Positions 1-11,688 of a stretch of 64,000 nucleotides of DNA are shown one piece after another. Origin of the DNA: Antarcticibacterium sp. 1MA-6-2 (GTDB lineage Bacteria; Bacteroidota; Bacteroidia; Flavobacteriales; Flavobacteriaceae); contig NZ_CP091036.1 of assembly GCF_021535135.1 (NCBI RefSeq), forward strand, positions 2,914,001 to 2,978,000, written 5' to 3'. The notes beneath the pieces were generated by a model. It was not told the DNA's origin. It saw nothing but the letters and a program-made list of their open reading frames with translations, and did not search any database. Position numbers and translations under genes: made by a program. Numbering within the stretch: position 1 is the first letter of the stretch; the number at the start of each line of letters is the position of its first letter.

Positions 1-1354
1 CGTACGGTAACTGGTCGCAAACATATACATGTCCTGATGTACATTTACCCGAAAGTACATCCTGCTGGTATTTTCCCGGTTGTACTTATATAAACCTAAG
101 AACTCCTGTTCGAGTTCTACTATTTCATCGTATAACTCAATTAATTCAATTGGTTTATCTGTGTACTGTTGAAATGCCGGAGTTGTAAAAGTCAGGTGAG
201 AATATTTCCCCAGGACGTCAAAAAATTGATATGTAGTGTTATCTAAAAGATCCTGCCAATCAGCCTCTGTATGTTTTTCAATATCAAAATACCCATTCAC
301 TTCTCCAGTGGCAAAATTTAAACTGACTTCTTTCTCCTGGTCGTCCTGAAAAATAAGGTAAGCTAAACCTTCTTCCCCATTTGTAGGGAATTTGTTAATT
401 CCTGGTCTTATTGGAAAATCAACACCAGTAAATCCTTTCGTATGATCTACCACTCTTAAAAAAATTTCTCCATCAAAATCCCCGGCAAATACTACCATGT
501 CTGCGTAGGATTTCACATAAATACCAGTAACATTATCATATATGCCGTAAGTTCCCGTTTTATTCCTGGTTGCTATAATGTTCGGGTTAGGATAACTTTG
601 AAAAGTTCCTGTCCGGAATTCACTGTAGGTATGGTTAAACATTGCTTCGGCCATATTTTTTATAAAAATATTCTCAATATTTTCAATATCATTTATGGTC
701 ACCTCCGGCTTCAGTTCTGTTGCAGACTTATCTCTAAAAATATCCAGGTCTTCACTTAAATTTTCTTCGTTATAGAATTCTATTTCTGCGAGGCTAGCAA
801 AGTCCCCCATCCCTTTTGTAACTACCAGTTTAATTGCTGTGGGATCTTCAATTCCTTCAGGAAATGAAATGATCCTGGGAGCCGTACTTTCTGAATATTC
901 ATAGGTATTCATTACCCGATAATCCACATCTCCTTCCGTCTTAAAATAGACGGTAAAGTTTAAAATTATACCATTTGTTCCACCGTCCCGGCGCGGATAT
1001 AAAACAGCATAATCTATGGTTTTTTCATCCGTTCCAAAAAAATATTCTAATGTAACAGGAAAGGATGTCTCACCATTCCAGGGGCTGTGATATATTGTGC
1101 TATAGTCACCATCAATAGATTTTTCTATTTCGCCGCCAGGTTGAAATTGGTTAGTGAGCACGTCCTTTACTAAGCACTTTGGTATTTGATTGTATTTTAT
1201 CTGTATCCCCGGGTTGATAAGGATTTGGTTCTAATACAGTGGGCGGATCTTCAGGCGGGTCTACAATTTCTTCAATTTTATCATCCGAACAAGCAAGAAA
1301 AAGACCCAAAATAATCAGAAATCCAAAATATTGCTGAGGTTTGTAATATTGCAT
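1..1354 (-). CDS. M60-like (mucin-type) peptidase lipoprotein, 3' end outside window, one lesion
   Basis: Secreted lipoprotein: the start at 1354 gives a signal peptide with a Cys lipobox (residues LFLACSDD) and a Pro-rich linker. The reading frame then breaks at 1169-1175 and continues in another frame to the window edge. Replacing minus-strand GCTTAGT by GCCGGT joins the two frames. The first part after the break resembles an F5/8-type C carbohydrate-binding fold (IDGDYSTIYHSPW, LAEIEFY). The part nearest the edge resembles the M60/enhancin domain just before its zinc site (LIELYDEIVELEQEFLGLY, then RMYFRVNV). The HExxH motif would lie beyond base 1 and is not visible. M60 enzymes cleave O-glycosylated proteins such as mucins, which fits the GalNAc genes at 7848-14104. 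It is the last visible gene of the minus-strand SusC/SusD cluster. Family call is from memory of conserved patterns. Confidence 0.72.
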
Positions 1355-1442
1355 ATTGAGTATTGAAATTTTAATTCCCTTAAAGAGAATACAGATCCCG
1401 TAATTTTCTTCCGGGATCTGTATTAACTATTCCCCTTTTCCA

Positions 1443-2468
1443 TCACTCCAGGATATAAGGACTCACTTCTCCTAAAGCAGTAAAAGCCGCCCCTCCATCA
1501 TTGTATCCCGATTTCACAATGATCTTTAAGTATTTAAAGCTTTGCAATTCCTCAAATTCAATTAATTGAAGTGCGGTTATGTCCTGTAGATTAAAGTCTC
1601 CTAAGCTACGCCACTCAACATTGTCATTACTTACCTGAATTTCTATAAGCTCAATTCCACGTGTTCCACTTTGGCGTTGGGCAAATCCCAGACCACTGAC
1701 CTCGAGTTCTTCCTTCATATCTATGGTAATATGATGTGGATATGAAGATCCTTCTGCAGTACAGGAAGACCAACAGGAATGCCAAAAGGTTTCAATATTC
1801 CCATCAATTATTGCAGATGCATACCCATTTGTTGGACCCTCACCTCCAGCTTCTTCAGAACTTAGATCAATTACTTCCCAGGAATCCTTTTCGTAATATT
1901 TTGGTTCCGGTTCAGGAATAATTACTTCCTGAACTTCAAACAGAAGGATCTTTCTGTCTGGATTAATTGCGTAACCTGACGGGGATTCTATTTCTACGGC
2001 CAATAAATAATTTTTATCCATTTCAAATTTTTCCGGATAATAAGTGAAATGAGTAAAATTAGAATAGGCTTCTCCTTTTTCTATACTTACGTTGGTAGTA
2101 GAAAAATCATATGCATCTTCCGGGAAAGGAACGTATTCTTTCTCGCCATTTATTTGACGGGCAAGATTTAAACTGTCTATTACTTCATTGTTAATTTTAA
2201 AGTTTACGTCTATAGGGCTGGCGGGTAAGCCAAGACCACCGTAGCCCACATTAAGGGCAATAGTATCATGTTCCAGTGGTTCCATCTCCTCAAGAGAAAA
2301 TGTTTTAAGGGTGTGTACCCTATCTGCTTTAGCAATATAAAGCTGTACACCATCTGTCGAGGTAGTAAGCTCCTCATATACGGGAGTCTCCTCACAGGAC
2401 AATCCTGTTAAAATTATAAGGGTTCCCAGCAATAACCTTAGCGTTAATATTTTTTTCATAATTTTCAT
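1443..2468 (-). CDS. DUF1735 / F5-8 type C domain lipoprotein
   Basis: A 341-residue surface or periplasmic lipoprotein, with a signal peptide ending in the lipobox LTGLSC (Cys near residue 25). Residues about 35-180 look like the BT_3987-like N-terminal domain (DUF1735), common next to SusD in Bacteroidota. Residues about 195-340 form an F5/8-type C (discoidin) domain with IIDGNIETFWHS and FKYLKI-like strands, expected to bind sugar. Intact reading frame. Lies 24 bp downstream of SusD and upstream of the M60-like peptidase, so it probably acts as a surface glycan-binding protein of the same locus. The ligand cannot be read from sequence. Confidence 0.8.
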   Translation of the reverse strand: MKIMKKILTLRLLLGTLIILTGLSCEETPVYEELTTSTDGVQLYIAKADRVHTLKTFSLEEMEPLEHDTIALNVGYGGLGLPASPIDVNFKINNEVIDSLNLARQINGEKEYVPFPEDAYDFSTTNVSIEKGEAYSNFTHFTYYPEKFEMDKNYLLAVEIESPSGYAINPDRKILLFEVQEVIIPEPEPKYYEKDSWEVIDLSSEEAGGEGPTNGYASAIIDGNIETFWHSCWSSCTAEGSSYPHHITIDMKEELEVSGLGFAQRQSGTRGIELIEIQVSNDNVEWRSLGDFNLQDITALQLIEFEELQSFKYLKIIVKSGYNDGGAAFTALGEVSPYILE

Positions 2469-2491
2469 GTGTTTTCGAATAAAAAAGAGAA

Positions 2492-4328
2492 TTAATATCC
2501 TGGAAACTGAACGAGCTCTCTGTTTCTGTCCATTTCCCGCTGTGGATAAGGCATAAAATAATACCTGTTCCTCCAGGGAGTTCTTGTAAAGCTTATTGTA
2601 AGGGAATGAAATTCAGGATCAGACAGGTACGTACCCTTGTCCATATTCATACCGTAGAAGGGTCCACCCTGGTTTGATCCCTGTTCATCAGGAATCTTCC
2701 ATCTTCTTACGTCAAAATAACGATGTCCTTCAAAGCTTAATTCAATTCTACGTTCCAGTCTTATCTCATCTCTCATTTGAGACTGTGACAATCCCGGTTC
2801 CAACTCCGGCAGTCCGGATCTTGTACGAAGTCTATTTAGATATTCCAGGATCTCCGGATTTCCAGGTTCAGCTTCATTTAAGGCTTCGGCATAATTTAAG
2901 TACAATTCGGCAAGCCTTATTAACATGGCAGGTCGAGAGACGTTTATATAAGGATTTAAACTCCAGGTGGGATGAATATTTTTTCTTACAGTGTAACTTA
3001 GGTTTTAGGCCAATCCCTTGGGGATCCTGCTTTTCCGGAAGTTCCTGTATTAAAGAACTCCACCCTGGAATTATGTAAGCCGGGTTTTGATGTTCCGGGA
3101 TTATGAGCTCCATTGAAAGTTATATGTGCATAAAATCGCGGTTCACGATTAAAATACATGCTATTGGTCCCTTCTACATAATAATTTGTTGTTTCTGCGG
3201 AATAGGATTCTGTGTGATACTCTGTACTTTCGTCTATAGACTTTCCGTCCTCCATCCTATAGTCGTCCACAAGCCTTTGAACTACTGCCAGTCCATTATA
3301 GGAGCCTCCGGCCGTAGACCTGGGAGCGGCGTGAACCTGCCATTGATAAGTATTTGAACTTGGTCTTAGCCATATACCTTCAGTACTCCAGCCATCCCAG
3401 TAAAGATTGCGGGCTGAAAGAAAACCGGACGTAAAAGGATCTGACCCTTCAACTCTAAATAAGGATTTCCCGTTAGCTTCGGCAAGATTTATAGCCTCCT
3501 TTGCTGCCTGGGCAGCTATAGTCCATCTACTAGCGTCATAGGTTTGATTAAATAAAACGGTGCCATCGTGATTTTGAAAATTTGCTAGATCTGTATTTCC
3601 ATTAAAGAGCGGGCTTGCATGATATAATAAAATTCTCGACTCTAAGGCTTCGACAATTATATCATTTATTCTCCCAACCTGAGTTCCATCTGGAGTTATA
3701 GTTCCCTCCACGTAATATTCTGTAGGGAGATCCTGCTTCGCTAAATTTAATTCAGATAGTACAAAAGCAACGCTTTCATCCCAGGTACTTCTTGGAATCT
3801 GGAAATTATCATTTGGACCTGAAGGTTCTAGAGGAGCGATGGCAACGGGACCTAACTCCTTCATTAACAACCAATAGTAATAGGCTCTAAGGAATCTTGC
3901 TTCTCCTTTATAGTGTGCAATGATTTCTTCCCCATTATCCATTTCCCGGATTTCATCATTGTCTTCAACCCGCTGTAGAAATATACTGGCCAGTCTAATT
4001 CTTTCATACAGGCCGTTAGTATTAACTAAGCTGAATTATCTGCATTAATAGCACCACTGTTCAAGCCAGGATTAGTCCAATTACTCGCATCCATTTCATC
4101 GGTAAGTATCCCGAATTGATAGCTATAGGGTTGATCCCAAATGTCTGGAATATTAGAAAACAAGCCACCCCACCACCTTTCTGTTTGGCCTCTGTTTTCA
4201 AAAATTTCTTCAGTAGTTACAATATTATCTGGCTGCGTGTCAAAATAATCTTTTTCGCATCCCACAAGTATAGTCGCGAGCAAAAAGAAGCTAGCGAGAC
4301 GTATATTATATAATTTCAAATTTTTCAT
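2492..4328 (-). CDS. SusD/RagB-type nutrient-binding outer-membrane lipoprotein (two lesions)
   Basis: Partner of the SusC-type transporter: an outer-membrane lipoprotein that caps the transporter and binds glycan. The start at 4328 gives a signal peptide with lipobox TILVGC. The frame breaks twice, near 4025-4031 and at 2996-3003. At the second, changing minus-strand ACCTAAGT to ACCGGT restores T-G-Y-T-V-R-K, matching the SusD pattern before the conserved RLAELYLNYAEA helix (minus strand, about 2930-2885). At the first, GCTTAGTT read as GCCGGT restores frame, but this reconstruction is less certain. Total length of about 612 residues is usual for the family. The 3' end carries the C-terminal R-x-Y-x-x-P-Y-P pattern. 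Starts 6 bp after the SusC stop, so co-transcribed. Confidence 0.9.
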
Positions 4329-4334
4329 GATTTA

Positions 4335-7300
4335 TTATTGAAAGTTAACACGTATTCCCAGGTTATATGTCGCAATATTTGGATATACGGCACCAGTCCC
4401 GTCTCCTAATTCCGGATCCCAGAAATCCCAGGGAGATATCGTCAATAGGTTGGTACCACTAGCATAAAGTCGAAGTTTCCTGACAGCAATTCTGTCCAGA
4501 AAGTTATTATCTGTGAAATTATACCCTAACTCGGCTTGTTTTAACCTGAGGTAATCAGCTTTCTTTATCCACCAGGTGCTTGTGTAATAATTTGTAGTTG
4601 CATCCTGGTTGGTAGACAAGCGTGGATAGAAAGAATTTGGATCTGGATCTTCAGGAGTCCAGCGGTCCAGAACCCTATTGTACATATTTCCATAAGCAGC
4701 TCCTTGTGAAAAAGGTTGTGTTCCAAATCCACTGGAGTAATTAAAATCTACCTGCCCCACACCCTGAAAAAATAAGCTGAGATCAAATCCTTTGAATCCT
4801 CCACCAAAAGATAATCCATATACTATTCTTGGAGTGCTACCGTATCCTATGGCAGACTGGTCATTGCTGTTTATTACCCCATCCCCATTTAGATCCTTAT
4901 ATCGAATATCTCCCGGGCGAACATCTCCTGCTTGTACTGCTGCGTTCTCTATTTGTTCTTCATTTTCAAATAAACCTGTTGCAATATATCCAAAGCGCTG
5001 ACTAATAGGTTGACCTATCCTGTTCAAATAAGGATATCTCCACTCTGGTAAGCCGTCATTAACCGCAAGGTTTTGGTTGTAATTAAAGGTACCCCTGAAA
5101 GAAAAGAAGTTTTCATTTGTCCAGTTCTTACTATAATCAAGAGTTACATCAATACCTTTATTTTCAGTTTCTCCAACATTATTATAGGGAATATTACCTG
5201 TTGTGAAACCTGAAATGTAAGGGATTGTATAATCTGGCAATAAAATATCTTCCCTGTTTTCTTTAAAGATTTCCACGATTATATCAAGATCATTATCCAG
5301 GAAACCGAATTCTATACCAAAGTTTTGTCTATAAGAAGTCTCCCAACGAACATTCCCTCCAATCCTGGATTCATTGAAACCCGTAAAGGAACGTTGAGAA
5401 CCGGGAGCACCGAATGTATATCCTCCGGAATCTCCAATAGTTGTAAGGTATAAGAAGCGTAAATTCGGATTGTTAACTGCAGCATTACCTGACAATCCGT
5501 AAGAATAACGCAGTTTAAAATAGGGCACTATATTTTTTAGTGGCTTGAAAAAGTTTTCTTCTGAAACTATCCAACCTGCTCCTACTGAAGGGAAAAAACC
5601 ATATCTTTCTTCTGCTACGAAATTATCAGAACCCGAGTAGGAGAAATTCGCCTCTGTAAAATATTTGTCTTTATACCCATAAGTAGCTCTCCCTACAAAG
5701 TTCCGTTGTCGGTAAGGTATGGCTGCTTTATAGCTACCAACTCTTTCCGTAGCGTCACTATAGTCCGATTGATTAAATAAAAATAATCCGGAAACATCGT
5801 GATCACCAAATCTTCTATTATAGTTCAAGGCTGATTCAACATAAAACCTTCTGTCACCATACCGGCTTAAATTAAACCCAAGTTCATTGGATCCAGGAGA
5901 GGAAATTTCAGTAAGTAAATTACCTTCTTCATCCCTACCGCTTGCAATATAAGTTTGAAGGGTTCTGGAACGGCTTAAACTGTTGGTCACGTTAACATCA
6001 AATGCGAACATTGCAGTAACACTTAAACCCTGAGTAAAAAAATCAAGGTCCTGAGTTAATCTCAAATTTGAACGCACGGTGTTGTTATAGCTATTAGTAA
6101 CCCCAGATTGGGTGAGAGCCATATATGGACTTTGTAAAGTACCTGGCAATTGCGGCCATTCTCCATTACTATATTGAGTAGGTATAATATGAGGAGCAGA
6201 AGCTGTAGCTAAACTAAATATACTATTCACACCATAAGCAGGAGTGTTTAGATTGGTTATATAACCATTAATACCAAACTCTAGGCGAGATGTATTTGTG
6301 ACATCAATATCTAAATTACTGGTGAAATTGAACTAAGTCCAGTTTTAGGGTAGAATTAAAGTTTTGAATGTTATCACGTTTGAACTGACCTACTTCGTTG
6401 AAATATCCAGCAGATAAATAATATCTTGCTTTTTCTGTACCTCCGCTAACATTTACATTTACTCTTTTATTACTCCCAAACCTGTTAAACAGTTCATCGT
6501 ACCAATTGACATTGGGGTATAAATCAGGATCTTCTCCAGAACTGTGTAAATCAATCCTTTCCTGAGTGTATAATGGCTCTCTCCCCCGTACCTGCAGAGC
6601 TTCATTATAAAGTGTCATAAAGTTAGGAGCATCTAAAAATTCAGGTAAGTATGTGAATTCTGTTACCGCGCTATTGACTTCTGCATTAATTGTTGCTTTA
6701 CCTATCTTTCCACTCTTGGTGTTAATTAAGATAACTCCATTGGCACCGCGGGTACCGTAAACCGCTGTTGCAGTTGCATCTTTTAATACCGTAAAGCTTT
6801 CAATATCTTCCGGGTCAATATTATTAATTTCCCTGTCTGGTACACCATCCACTACTAATAATGGTCCCTGGGGACTAGAAGCAAAGGTGCCAATACCCCT
6901 TATAAAGAGATTAGCCCCATCAGCTCCAGGTCCACCCCCTCTTTGAGTAGCAACAACAAGCTACGATCGGCTTAAGCAATTGCAGTAGAAAGATCTCTAA
7001 CAGGAACTTTTAATTTTTCAGCCTCAATAGTTGATTGAGACCCTACCACACTTTGTTTTTTCTGAGTTCCGTAACCAACGATAAGAACTTCTTCCAGACC
7101 AGAGGTGGCTAGGTTCCATCTCAATTTGAAGTTCTGCCTCTCCCTCAATTTTGATTTCCCGGGTCGCATAACCTAAATAAGAGATTTCCAAAACGGCACC
7201 GGGAGGGACTTCAATAGTAAATTTTCCATCAAAATCAGTAAGCACTCCATTAGAAGTGCCTTTTTCGATAACATTCGCACTGGGAATGGGAATGCCTGTT

Positions 7301-7401
7301 TCTAAGTCCAGCACTGTTCCTGTTATAAGGATGTCCTGCTGTGCCAGCGCAATAATGGGTAATCCTAAACAAGCGAAAAATAAGAGTAATTTTTTCTTCA
7401 T
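4335..7401 (-). CDS. SusC/RagA-type TonB-dependent outer-membrane transporter (several lesions)
   Basis: Imports oligosaccharides across the outer membrane using TonB energy. The N-terminus has a signal peptide, then a carboxypeptidase-D-like regulatory domain (about residues 25-95). The TonB box/plug start EEVLIVGYG, the plug (LLVVDGVP, GTRGANGVILI) and the 22-strand barrel follow, ending in a C-terminal aromatic residue. About 1020 residues, normal for SusC. Frame breaks at 7108-7114, about 6959-6977 and 6332-6338. Restoring RCCGGY at each gives M-E-P-A-T-S-G-L-E-E-V, A-I-A-G-R and L-D-R-F-N-F-T-S-N-L respectively, all family-like. One intact ACCGGC remains inside it at 5861. First gene of the minus-strand operon; substrate inferred as GalNAc-containing glycan from the neighbours. 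Confidence 0.92.
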
Positions 7402-7847
7402 ATTTAATTAGTTAGTAATAAAACAAAATGAAAATTTTCGAAATCGATATAGCTTATCAATAGCAACGAAAAGCAAAATAAACCACAACAATTACTTTCA
7501 AATTCTTTGCTAAGATAAAAATTGATTCTTAATTAACTAAATTTTTTGATAATTTTTTCTTTTTTATAAGTTTTTATTGTTGTTCACACAAATAAAGAAG
7601 AGCATAAACAACGCTGTGTTCTTTACAGTTCCAATGTAACCCCATCATCCATAGAATTATAGAAGAGAAATGAAATTTTAATAAAATTTAGAGGAGCATA
7701 TTAAAATTGAAACGAAAATTTTTTAGTTACGAAAAATTTGCTTTAATTTGAAAACTGGTCATGCCTATTCTTGAAGGATGTCAGTTTTAAACTACAAATT
7801 CAAAATCCACAGGATTTGGAGTAATTGATAAATTGAAAACATATAAA
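7402..7847. promoter_or_regulatory. Divergent promoter region of the GalNAc-type locus
   Basis: An intergenic stretch of about 445 bp, very AT-rich, between the SusC operon (leftward) and agaS operon (rightward). No ORF is convincing. The 10-mer CGAAAATTTT occurs at 7713-7722 on the plus strand and as its reverse complement at 7431-7440, one upstream of each operon. A second ACGAAAAATT starts at 7729, 17 bp after the first plus-strand copy, and ACGAAAAG lies at 7466-7473. These are candidate operators for the DeoR regulator at 14189. I could not find a clean TAnnTTTG box for either operon. Confidence 0.45.
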
Positions 7848-9000
7848 ATGGCAACACAATCCATTAAAAGATCTATATCTTATACGGCCACGGAAATTGA
7901 GGGTCAACCAAAACTCTGGGAGAAAGTACATGAATTGCTTACATCAAAATCTGAAGAACTAAGCAATTTTCTGTCTCCTATACTTCAACAAGAAAACCTT
8001 CACATCATCCTAACAGGGGCAGGCTCTTCTGCCTTTATTGGCGAAGCTGCACAAGGCCTTGTCCAAAAGAATACGGGTCGCAATACCAGAGCCATTGCCA
8101 CCACAGATTTGGTGACTCATCCCGATCTTTATTTCCAACAGGAACTTCCCACCTTGCTAATTTCCTTTGCTCGTTCAGGAAACAGTCCGGAAAGTCTGGA
8201 AACATTAAGAATAGCAGACAATTTTGTAAAGAACGTCTACCATTTAATAATAACCTGTAACCAAAATGGAAAATTATTAAAATACGCTCTTGGGAATGCT
8301 GGTAAATCAATGGCTTTATTACTTCCAAAGGCTTCCAACGATAAAAGCCTGGCGATAGTACAGTAGTTTTACCTCTATGCTACTAAGTGTATTACTAATT
8401 AGTGATTTACCCGCAATTAAAAATATTCAACCGGAAATTCAACAAATCATAAAACAGGGTAATCTCCTTTTACAAAATGCCAATGAATTTAAAAAACTGG
8501 CATCAGAAAAATTTCAAAGGGTTGTTTTTTTGGGTTCGGGTTCAATGTTGGGAATTGCCAGAGAATGTCACTTGAAACTACAAGAATTAACCGATGGCCA
8601 AATCGTATGTAAACACGATTCCTTTTTAGGTTTTCGTCATGGGCCCAGAGCTGTAACCAACGAGAATACCTTATTAGTTTATTTATTCTCTGCAAATGAT
8701 TTTGTGTACCAATATGAATTGGATTTAGCTCTTGCAATTGCAAATGAACCAAGAGACATCAAATGTTTAAGTATTGGCCGTCCTGAGAATAAAGAACTCA
8801 ATTCGTCTTTAAATATTGATCTACAATTGAATCCAAACCATCAGTTGAATATTATACCCACAAGTTTGGTTGGCCAACTGTTAGGTCTTTATAAATCCTT
8901 AAGCCTTGGTCTGGATCCAGATAATCCTTCGGTTTCGGGAGCAATAAGCAGGGTGGTCAAGGGAGTTACGATTTATAATCATCCTATAATTAAAAAATAG
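7848..9000 (+). CDS. agaS: AgaS-type tagatose-6-phosphate ketose/aldose isomerase (galactosamine-6-phosphate deaminase)
   Basis: Cytosolic SIS-domain enzyme expected to convert galactosamine-6-phosphate to tagatose-6-phosphate plus ammonia. It shows both SIS halves: ILTGAGSSAFIG and SFARSGNSPES (first), VFLGSGSMLGIARE and GFRHGPRA (second), and ends in the typical SGAISRVVKGV. I chose ATG 7848 over an in-frame TTG at 7833. The frame breaks at 8358-8364: GTACAGT read as ACCGGT restores I-T-G-S-F-T-S-M-L-L, the expected segment between the two SIS domains. Length about 384 residues, as in Escherichia coli AgaS. The stop abuts the next ATG with no gap, so translation is probably coupled. First gene of the plus-strand catabolic operon. 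Confidence 0.9.
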
Positions 9001-9927
9001 ATGATATTATCAGTCTGTCCAAATCCATCAATTGATTGCTATGCGTGGCTGGAGGAAATTAAGCCGGGAGAGGTAAACCGAATTGAAAGAATTCAGGAAT
9101 ATCCTGGAGGAAAAGGTGTTCACATAGCTTTTGCAATTAAAGAATTGGGTGGAAAGACTACACTTTTTGGAACCTGGGCAGGAGGAACAGGTGAATGGAT
9201 AAGAGCCCTTAGCATTACAAGAGGCATTGAAATATTAGGAGTAAGCGTAGAGGGAAATAACCGAAAATGCTACACCTTAAGATCCTCAAACCCTGCTCAC
9301 AGTAACACTGAAATTTTGGAGCCGGGGCCGGAGATCAACTATGATAAGTGGCAGGAATTCAAAAGCTTGTTTAAAAAGGAAATTTCCAATTCAAGTCTTG
9401 TTTGCCTTTCAGGATCATGGCCAAAGGGAGCACCCGGGGATGCATATGCACAGCTTGTAAAGATTGCAAATGAGAATAATAAAAAAATATTCCTCGATTG
9501 TAGTGGCCCGCAACTTTTAGAAGCTTTAAAATCATCCTTTTTTGCTCTTCACATTAATGAACACGAAGCACATCAATTTTGCGGCAGTACTAATTTTAAA
9601 GTTCTTCTTGAAAAACTTGATAACAGGGTTGATTTAGTAGCGATGACCAAAGGGAAGGAAGGTTTAATGATGTGGTATAAAGGAAAAATATATTGTGCAA
9701 ATGTTGAGATTGAAAATGTCCTTAGCACAGTTGGAAGTGGAGACTGTCTTACTGCCGGAATTTCCTGGGCATATGAAAAGGGTTTACCTCCTGAAGATAT
9801 GGCGGCATATGGAGTAGCCTGTGGAGCAGCCAATTGTCAAAATGAAGAATTGGGAATGTTAAGAAAGAATGATGTAGAGACATTATTCCCCAAAGTAAAA
9901 TTAAAAATATTAGAAAATGAGTTCTAA
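9001..9927 (+). CDS. PfkB-family sugar-phosphate kinase, LacC/1-phosphofructokinase-like (probable tagatose-6-phosphate kinase)
   Basis: Cytosolic kinase of 308 residues, intact. It starts with the LacC/FruK signature CPNPSIDCY, has the substrate-site PGGKGVH near residue 37-43 and the anion-hole/catalytic motif VGSGDCLTAG near residue 246. In this class a sugar phosphate is phosphorylated at C1. Between AgaS and a class II tagatose-type aldolase, the best substrate is tagatose-6-phosphate, giving tagatose-1,6-bisphosphate. It overlaps the next kinase by 11 bp. A 1-phosphofructokinase role is the main alternative, but the operon context argues against it. Confidence 0.8.
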   Translation: MILSVCPNPSIDCYAWLEEIKPGEVNRIERIQEYPGGKGVHIAFAIKELGGKTTLFGTWAGGTGEWIRALSITRGIEILGVSVEGNNRKCYTLRSSNPAHSNTEILEPGPEINYDKWQEFKSLFKKEISNSSLVCLSGSWPKGAPGDAYAQLVKIANENNKKIFLDCSGPQLLEALKSSFFALHINEHEAHQFCGSTNFKVLLEKLDNRVDLVAMTKGKEGLMMWYKGKIYCANVEIENVLSTVGSGDCLTAGISWAYEKGLPPEDMAAYGVACGAANCQNEELGMLRKNDVETLFPKVKLKILENEF

Positions 9928-10872
9928 AAAACTCCTCGTTGTAGGGGAATTAAATATAGATCTAATATTAAATGGAATTCAGGGTTTTCCAAAAATAGGT
10001 ACTGAAATCGTTGCCGATAATATGAATTTCACCCTTGGAAGTTCCTCTGCAATTATGGCTTCGAATATTTCAGCATTAGGGGTTGACACTTCTTTTTGTG
10101 GAATGGTAGGAATTGATGATTTTGGGGATTTCGTACTGAGACAACTTAAAGAAAAAGGTGTAAATACCAGGTATATAAATAAAACAAATGAACATTCTAC
10201 AGGTATAACCGTAATTATGAATTACGACCAGGACCGTGCAAATGTTACTTATTGCGGAGCAATGAATGCTCTTACAATAAATGATATTCCATGGGACGAT
10301 ATCAGGAGTTTTGATCATTTCCATTTTTCCAATTACTTCCTTCAGGATGGTATTAAAAAAGATATTACCGCTGTCTTTAAAAAAGCAAAAGATGCAGGTT
10401 TAACTACATCATTGGATCTACAATTTGACCCTAATGGCACCTGGGATTTTGATTACAAGAATTGCCTCCCCTTTGTTGATGTTTTCTTACCAAATGAGTC
10501 TGAAATACTGGGGTTAACGGGAAAGGAAACAATGGACACTGCTATAACAGAGCTTAAACCCTATGCTAATATAATAGCTTTAAAAATGGGCGAAAATGGA
10601 AGTCGTTTAATTAGTAAAGAAATGGACTTTCCATCGCTCCCTTTTAAAAACAAACATTTTAAAGATGCAATTGGAGCAGGCGATTCTTTTAATTCCGGCT
10701 TTATTGCCCGGTTCTTAGAAGAAGCCCCCTTGAAGAATGCTTAAAAAATGCCAATTTAATGGGGTCTCTTAGTACCACATGTTCTGGTGGCACTAATGCT
10801 TTTTCTTCCCGAGAAGCTATGGAAGAAGGAATAAAGCAAATTTTAAATCAACAGGAAAAGTATGAAAATTAA
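9917..10872 (+). CDS. Second PfkB-family carbohydrate kinase (candidate GalNAc kinase), one homopolymer lesion
   Basis: Ribokinase-like cytosolic kinase of about 318 residues. N-terminal VVGELNIDLI, a substrate segment GSSSAIMASN, and the catalytic GAGDSFNSGF near residue 253 are visible. The frame breaks in a run of five C at about 10725-10730; one extra C gives E-E-A-P-L-E-E-C-L-K-N-A-N and the usual C-terminal helix with SGGTNAF, ending at 10872. It resembles unphosphorylated-sugar kinases more than LacC. It may therefore be the entry kinase making GalNAc-6-phosphate, a step not otherwise covered in this locus; that is inference. Overlaps the preceding and following genes by 11 bp each. 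Confidence 0.72.
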
Positions 10873-11688
10873 AGATAAGTTACGACAGTTTACTAGTGAG
10901 GGAAGAGGTTTATTAGCCACTAACTTCTATAACTTAGAGACTCTACATGGAGTTTTGCAGGCAGCTGCAGATCTAAATGAACCACTAATCCTCCAACTCA
11001 CACAAAGTTCTATTGATTACATGGGATTAGAAACTGCTGTAACGCTGGGACGGACAGGCTTAAAACAATTTGGTGTTGAAGGATGGATCCATCTGGATCA
11101 TGGAGGCTCAGTCGAGCTGGCACAAAGATGTCTGGATGCCGGATTTGATTCAGTAATGATAGATGGTAGTGAACTTTCCTTTGAAGAGAATGTTAAGATT
11201 ACCAGGGAAGTTGTGGAGCGTGCCAAATCTTATGGCGCACATGTGGAAGCTGAATTAGGATATGTGGCAAAACTTGGACAGTCTCACGATCAGCAGGGGT
11301 TCACCCAGCCACGGGAGGCTCATCAATTTGTAGAAGAAACGGGAATTGATGCCCTGGCGGTTGCAGTAGGCACGGCACATGGATTTTATAAACAAGACCC
11401 GGAGCTACAACTAGAGTTGCTTGAAGAAATAGCCAGATCAACCTCTGCGACCTTAGTTCTTCATGGGGGTTCAGGAGTGCTTAAGCAGAACAATTAAGAG
11501 CTGCAATTTCAAGGGGTATTTGTAAGGTCAATCTTGCGACCGAGATTAAGAATATTTTTATGAAAACCCTGCAGCAAGAGCTTGGCAACAATGAGGAAAT
11601 AGATTTGAGGAAAGTTTTTCCAAAAGCCACAGCTCAAATTACACAGCTGGTTAAAGGAAAATTAGAAATAGTGAAAAACCTTAAGTAA
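10862..11688 (+). CDS. Class II tagatose-1,6-bisphosphate aldolase (KbaY/GatY family)
   Basis: Zinc-dependent aldolase splitting tagatose-1,6-bisphosphate into DHAP and glyceraldehyde-3-phosphate. Zinc-site histidines are visible in HLDHGGS (near residue 78), in VGTAHGFYK and in LHGGSGV, with the catalytic/phosphate segment VMIDGSELSFEEN between. The frame breaks at 11479-11486: GCTTAAGC read as GCCGGC restores G-S-G-V-P-A-E-Q-L-R-A-A-I and the KVNLATE segment. About 275 residues, normal. The stop overlaps the next start (TAATG). Fructose-bisphosphate aldolase is the alternative, but the AgaS/kinase context favours tagatose. Confidence 0.85.

Noticed and set aside
10725..10730. PfkB break as another RCCGGY lesion (GCCGGC read as GCCCCC)
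   Set aside because: Possible, but one missing C in a homopolymer gives the family-typical A-P-L-E-E-C-L, so the simpler explanation was kept.
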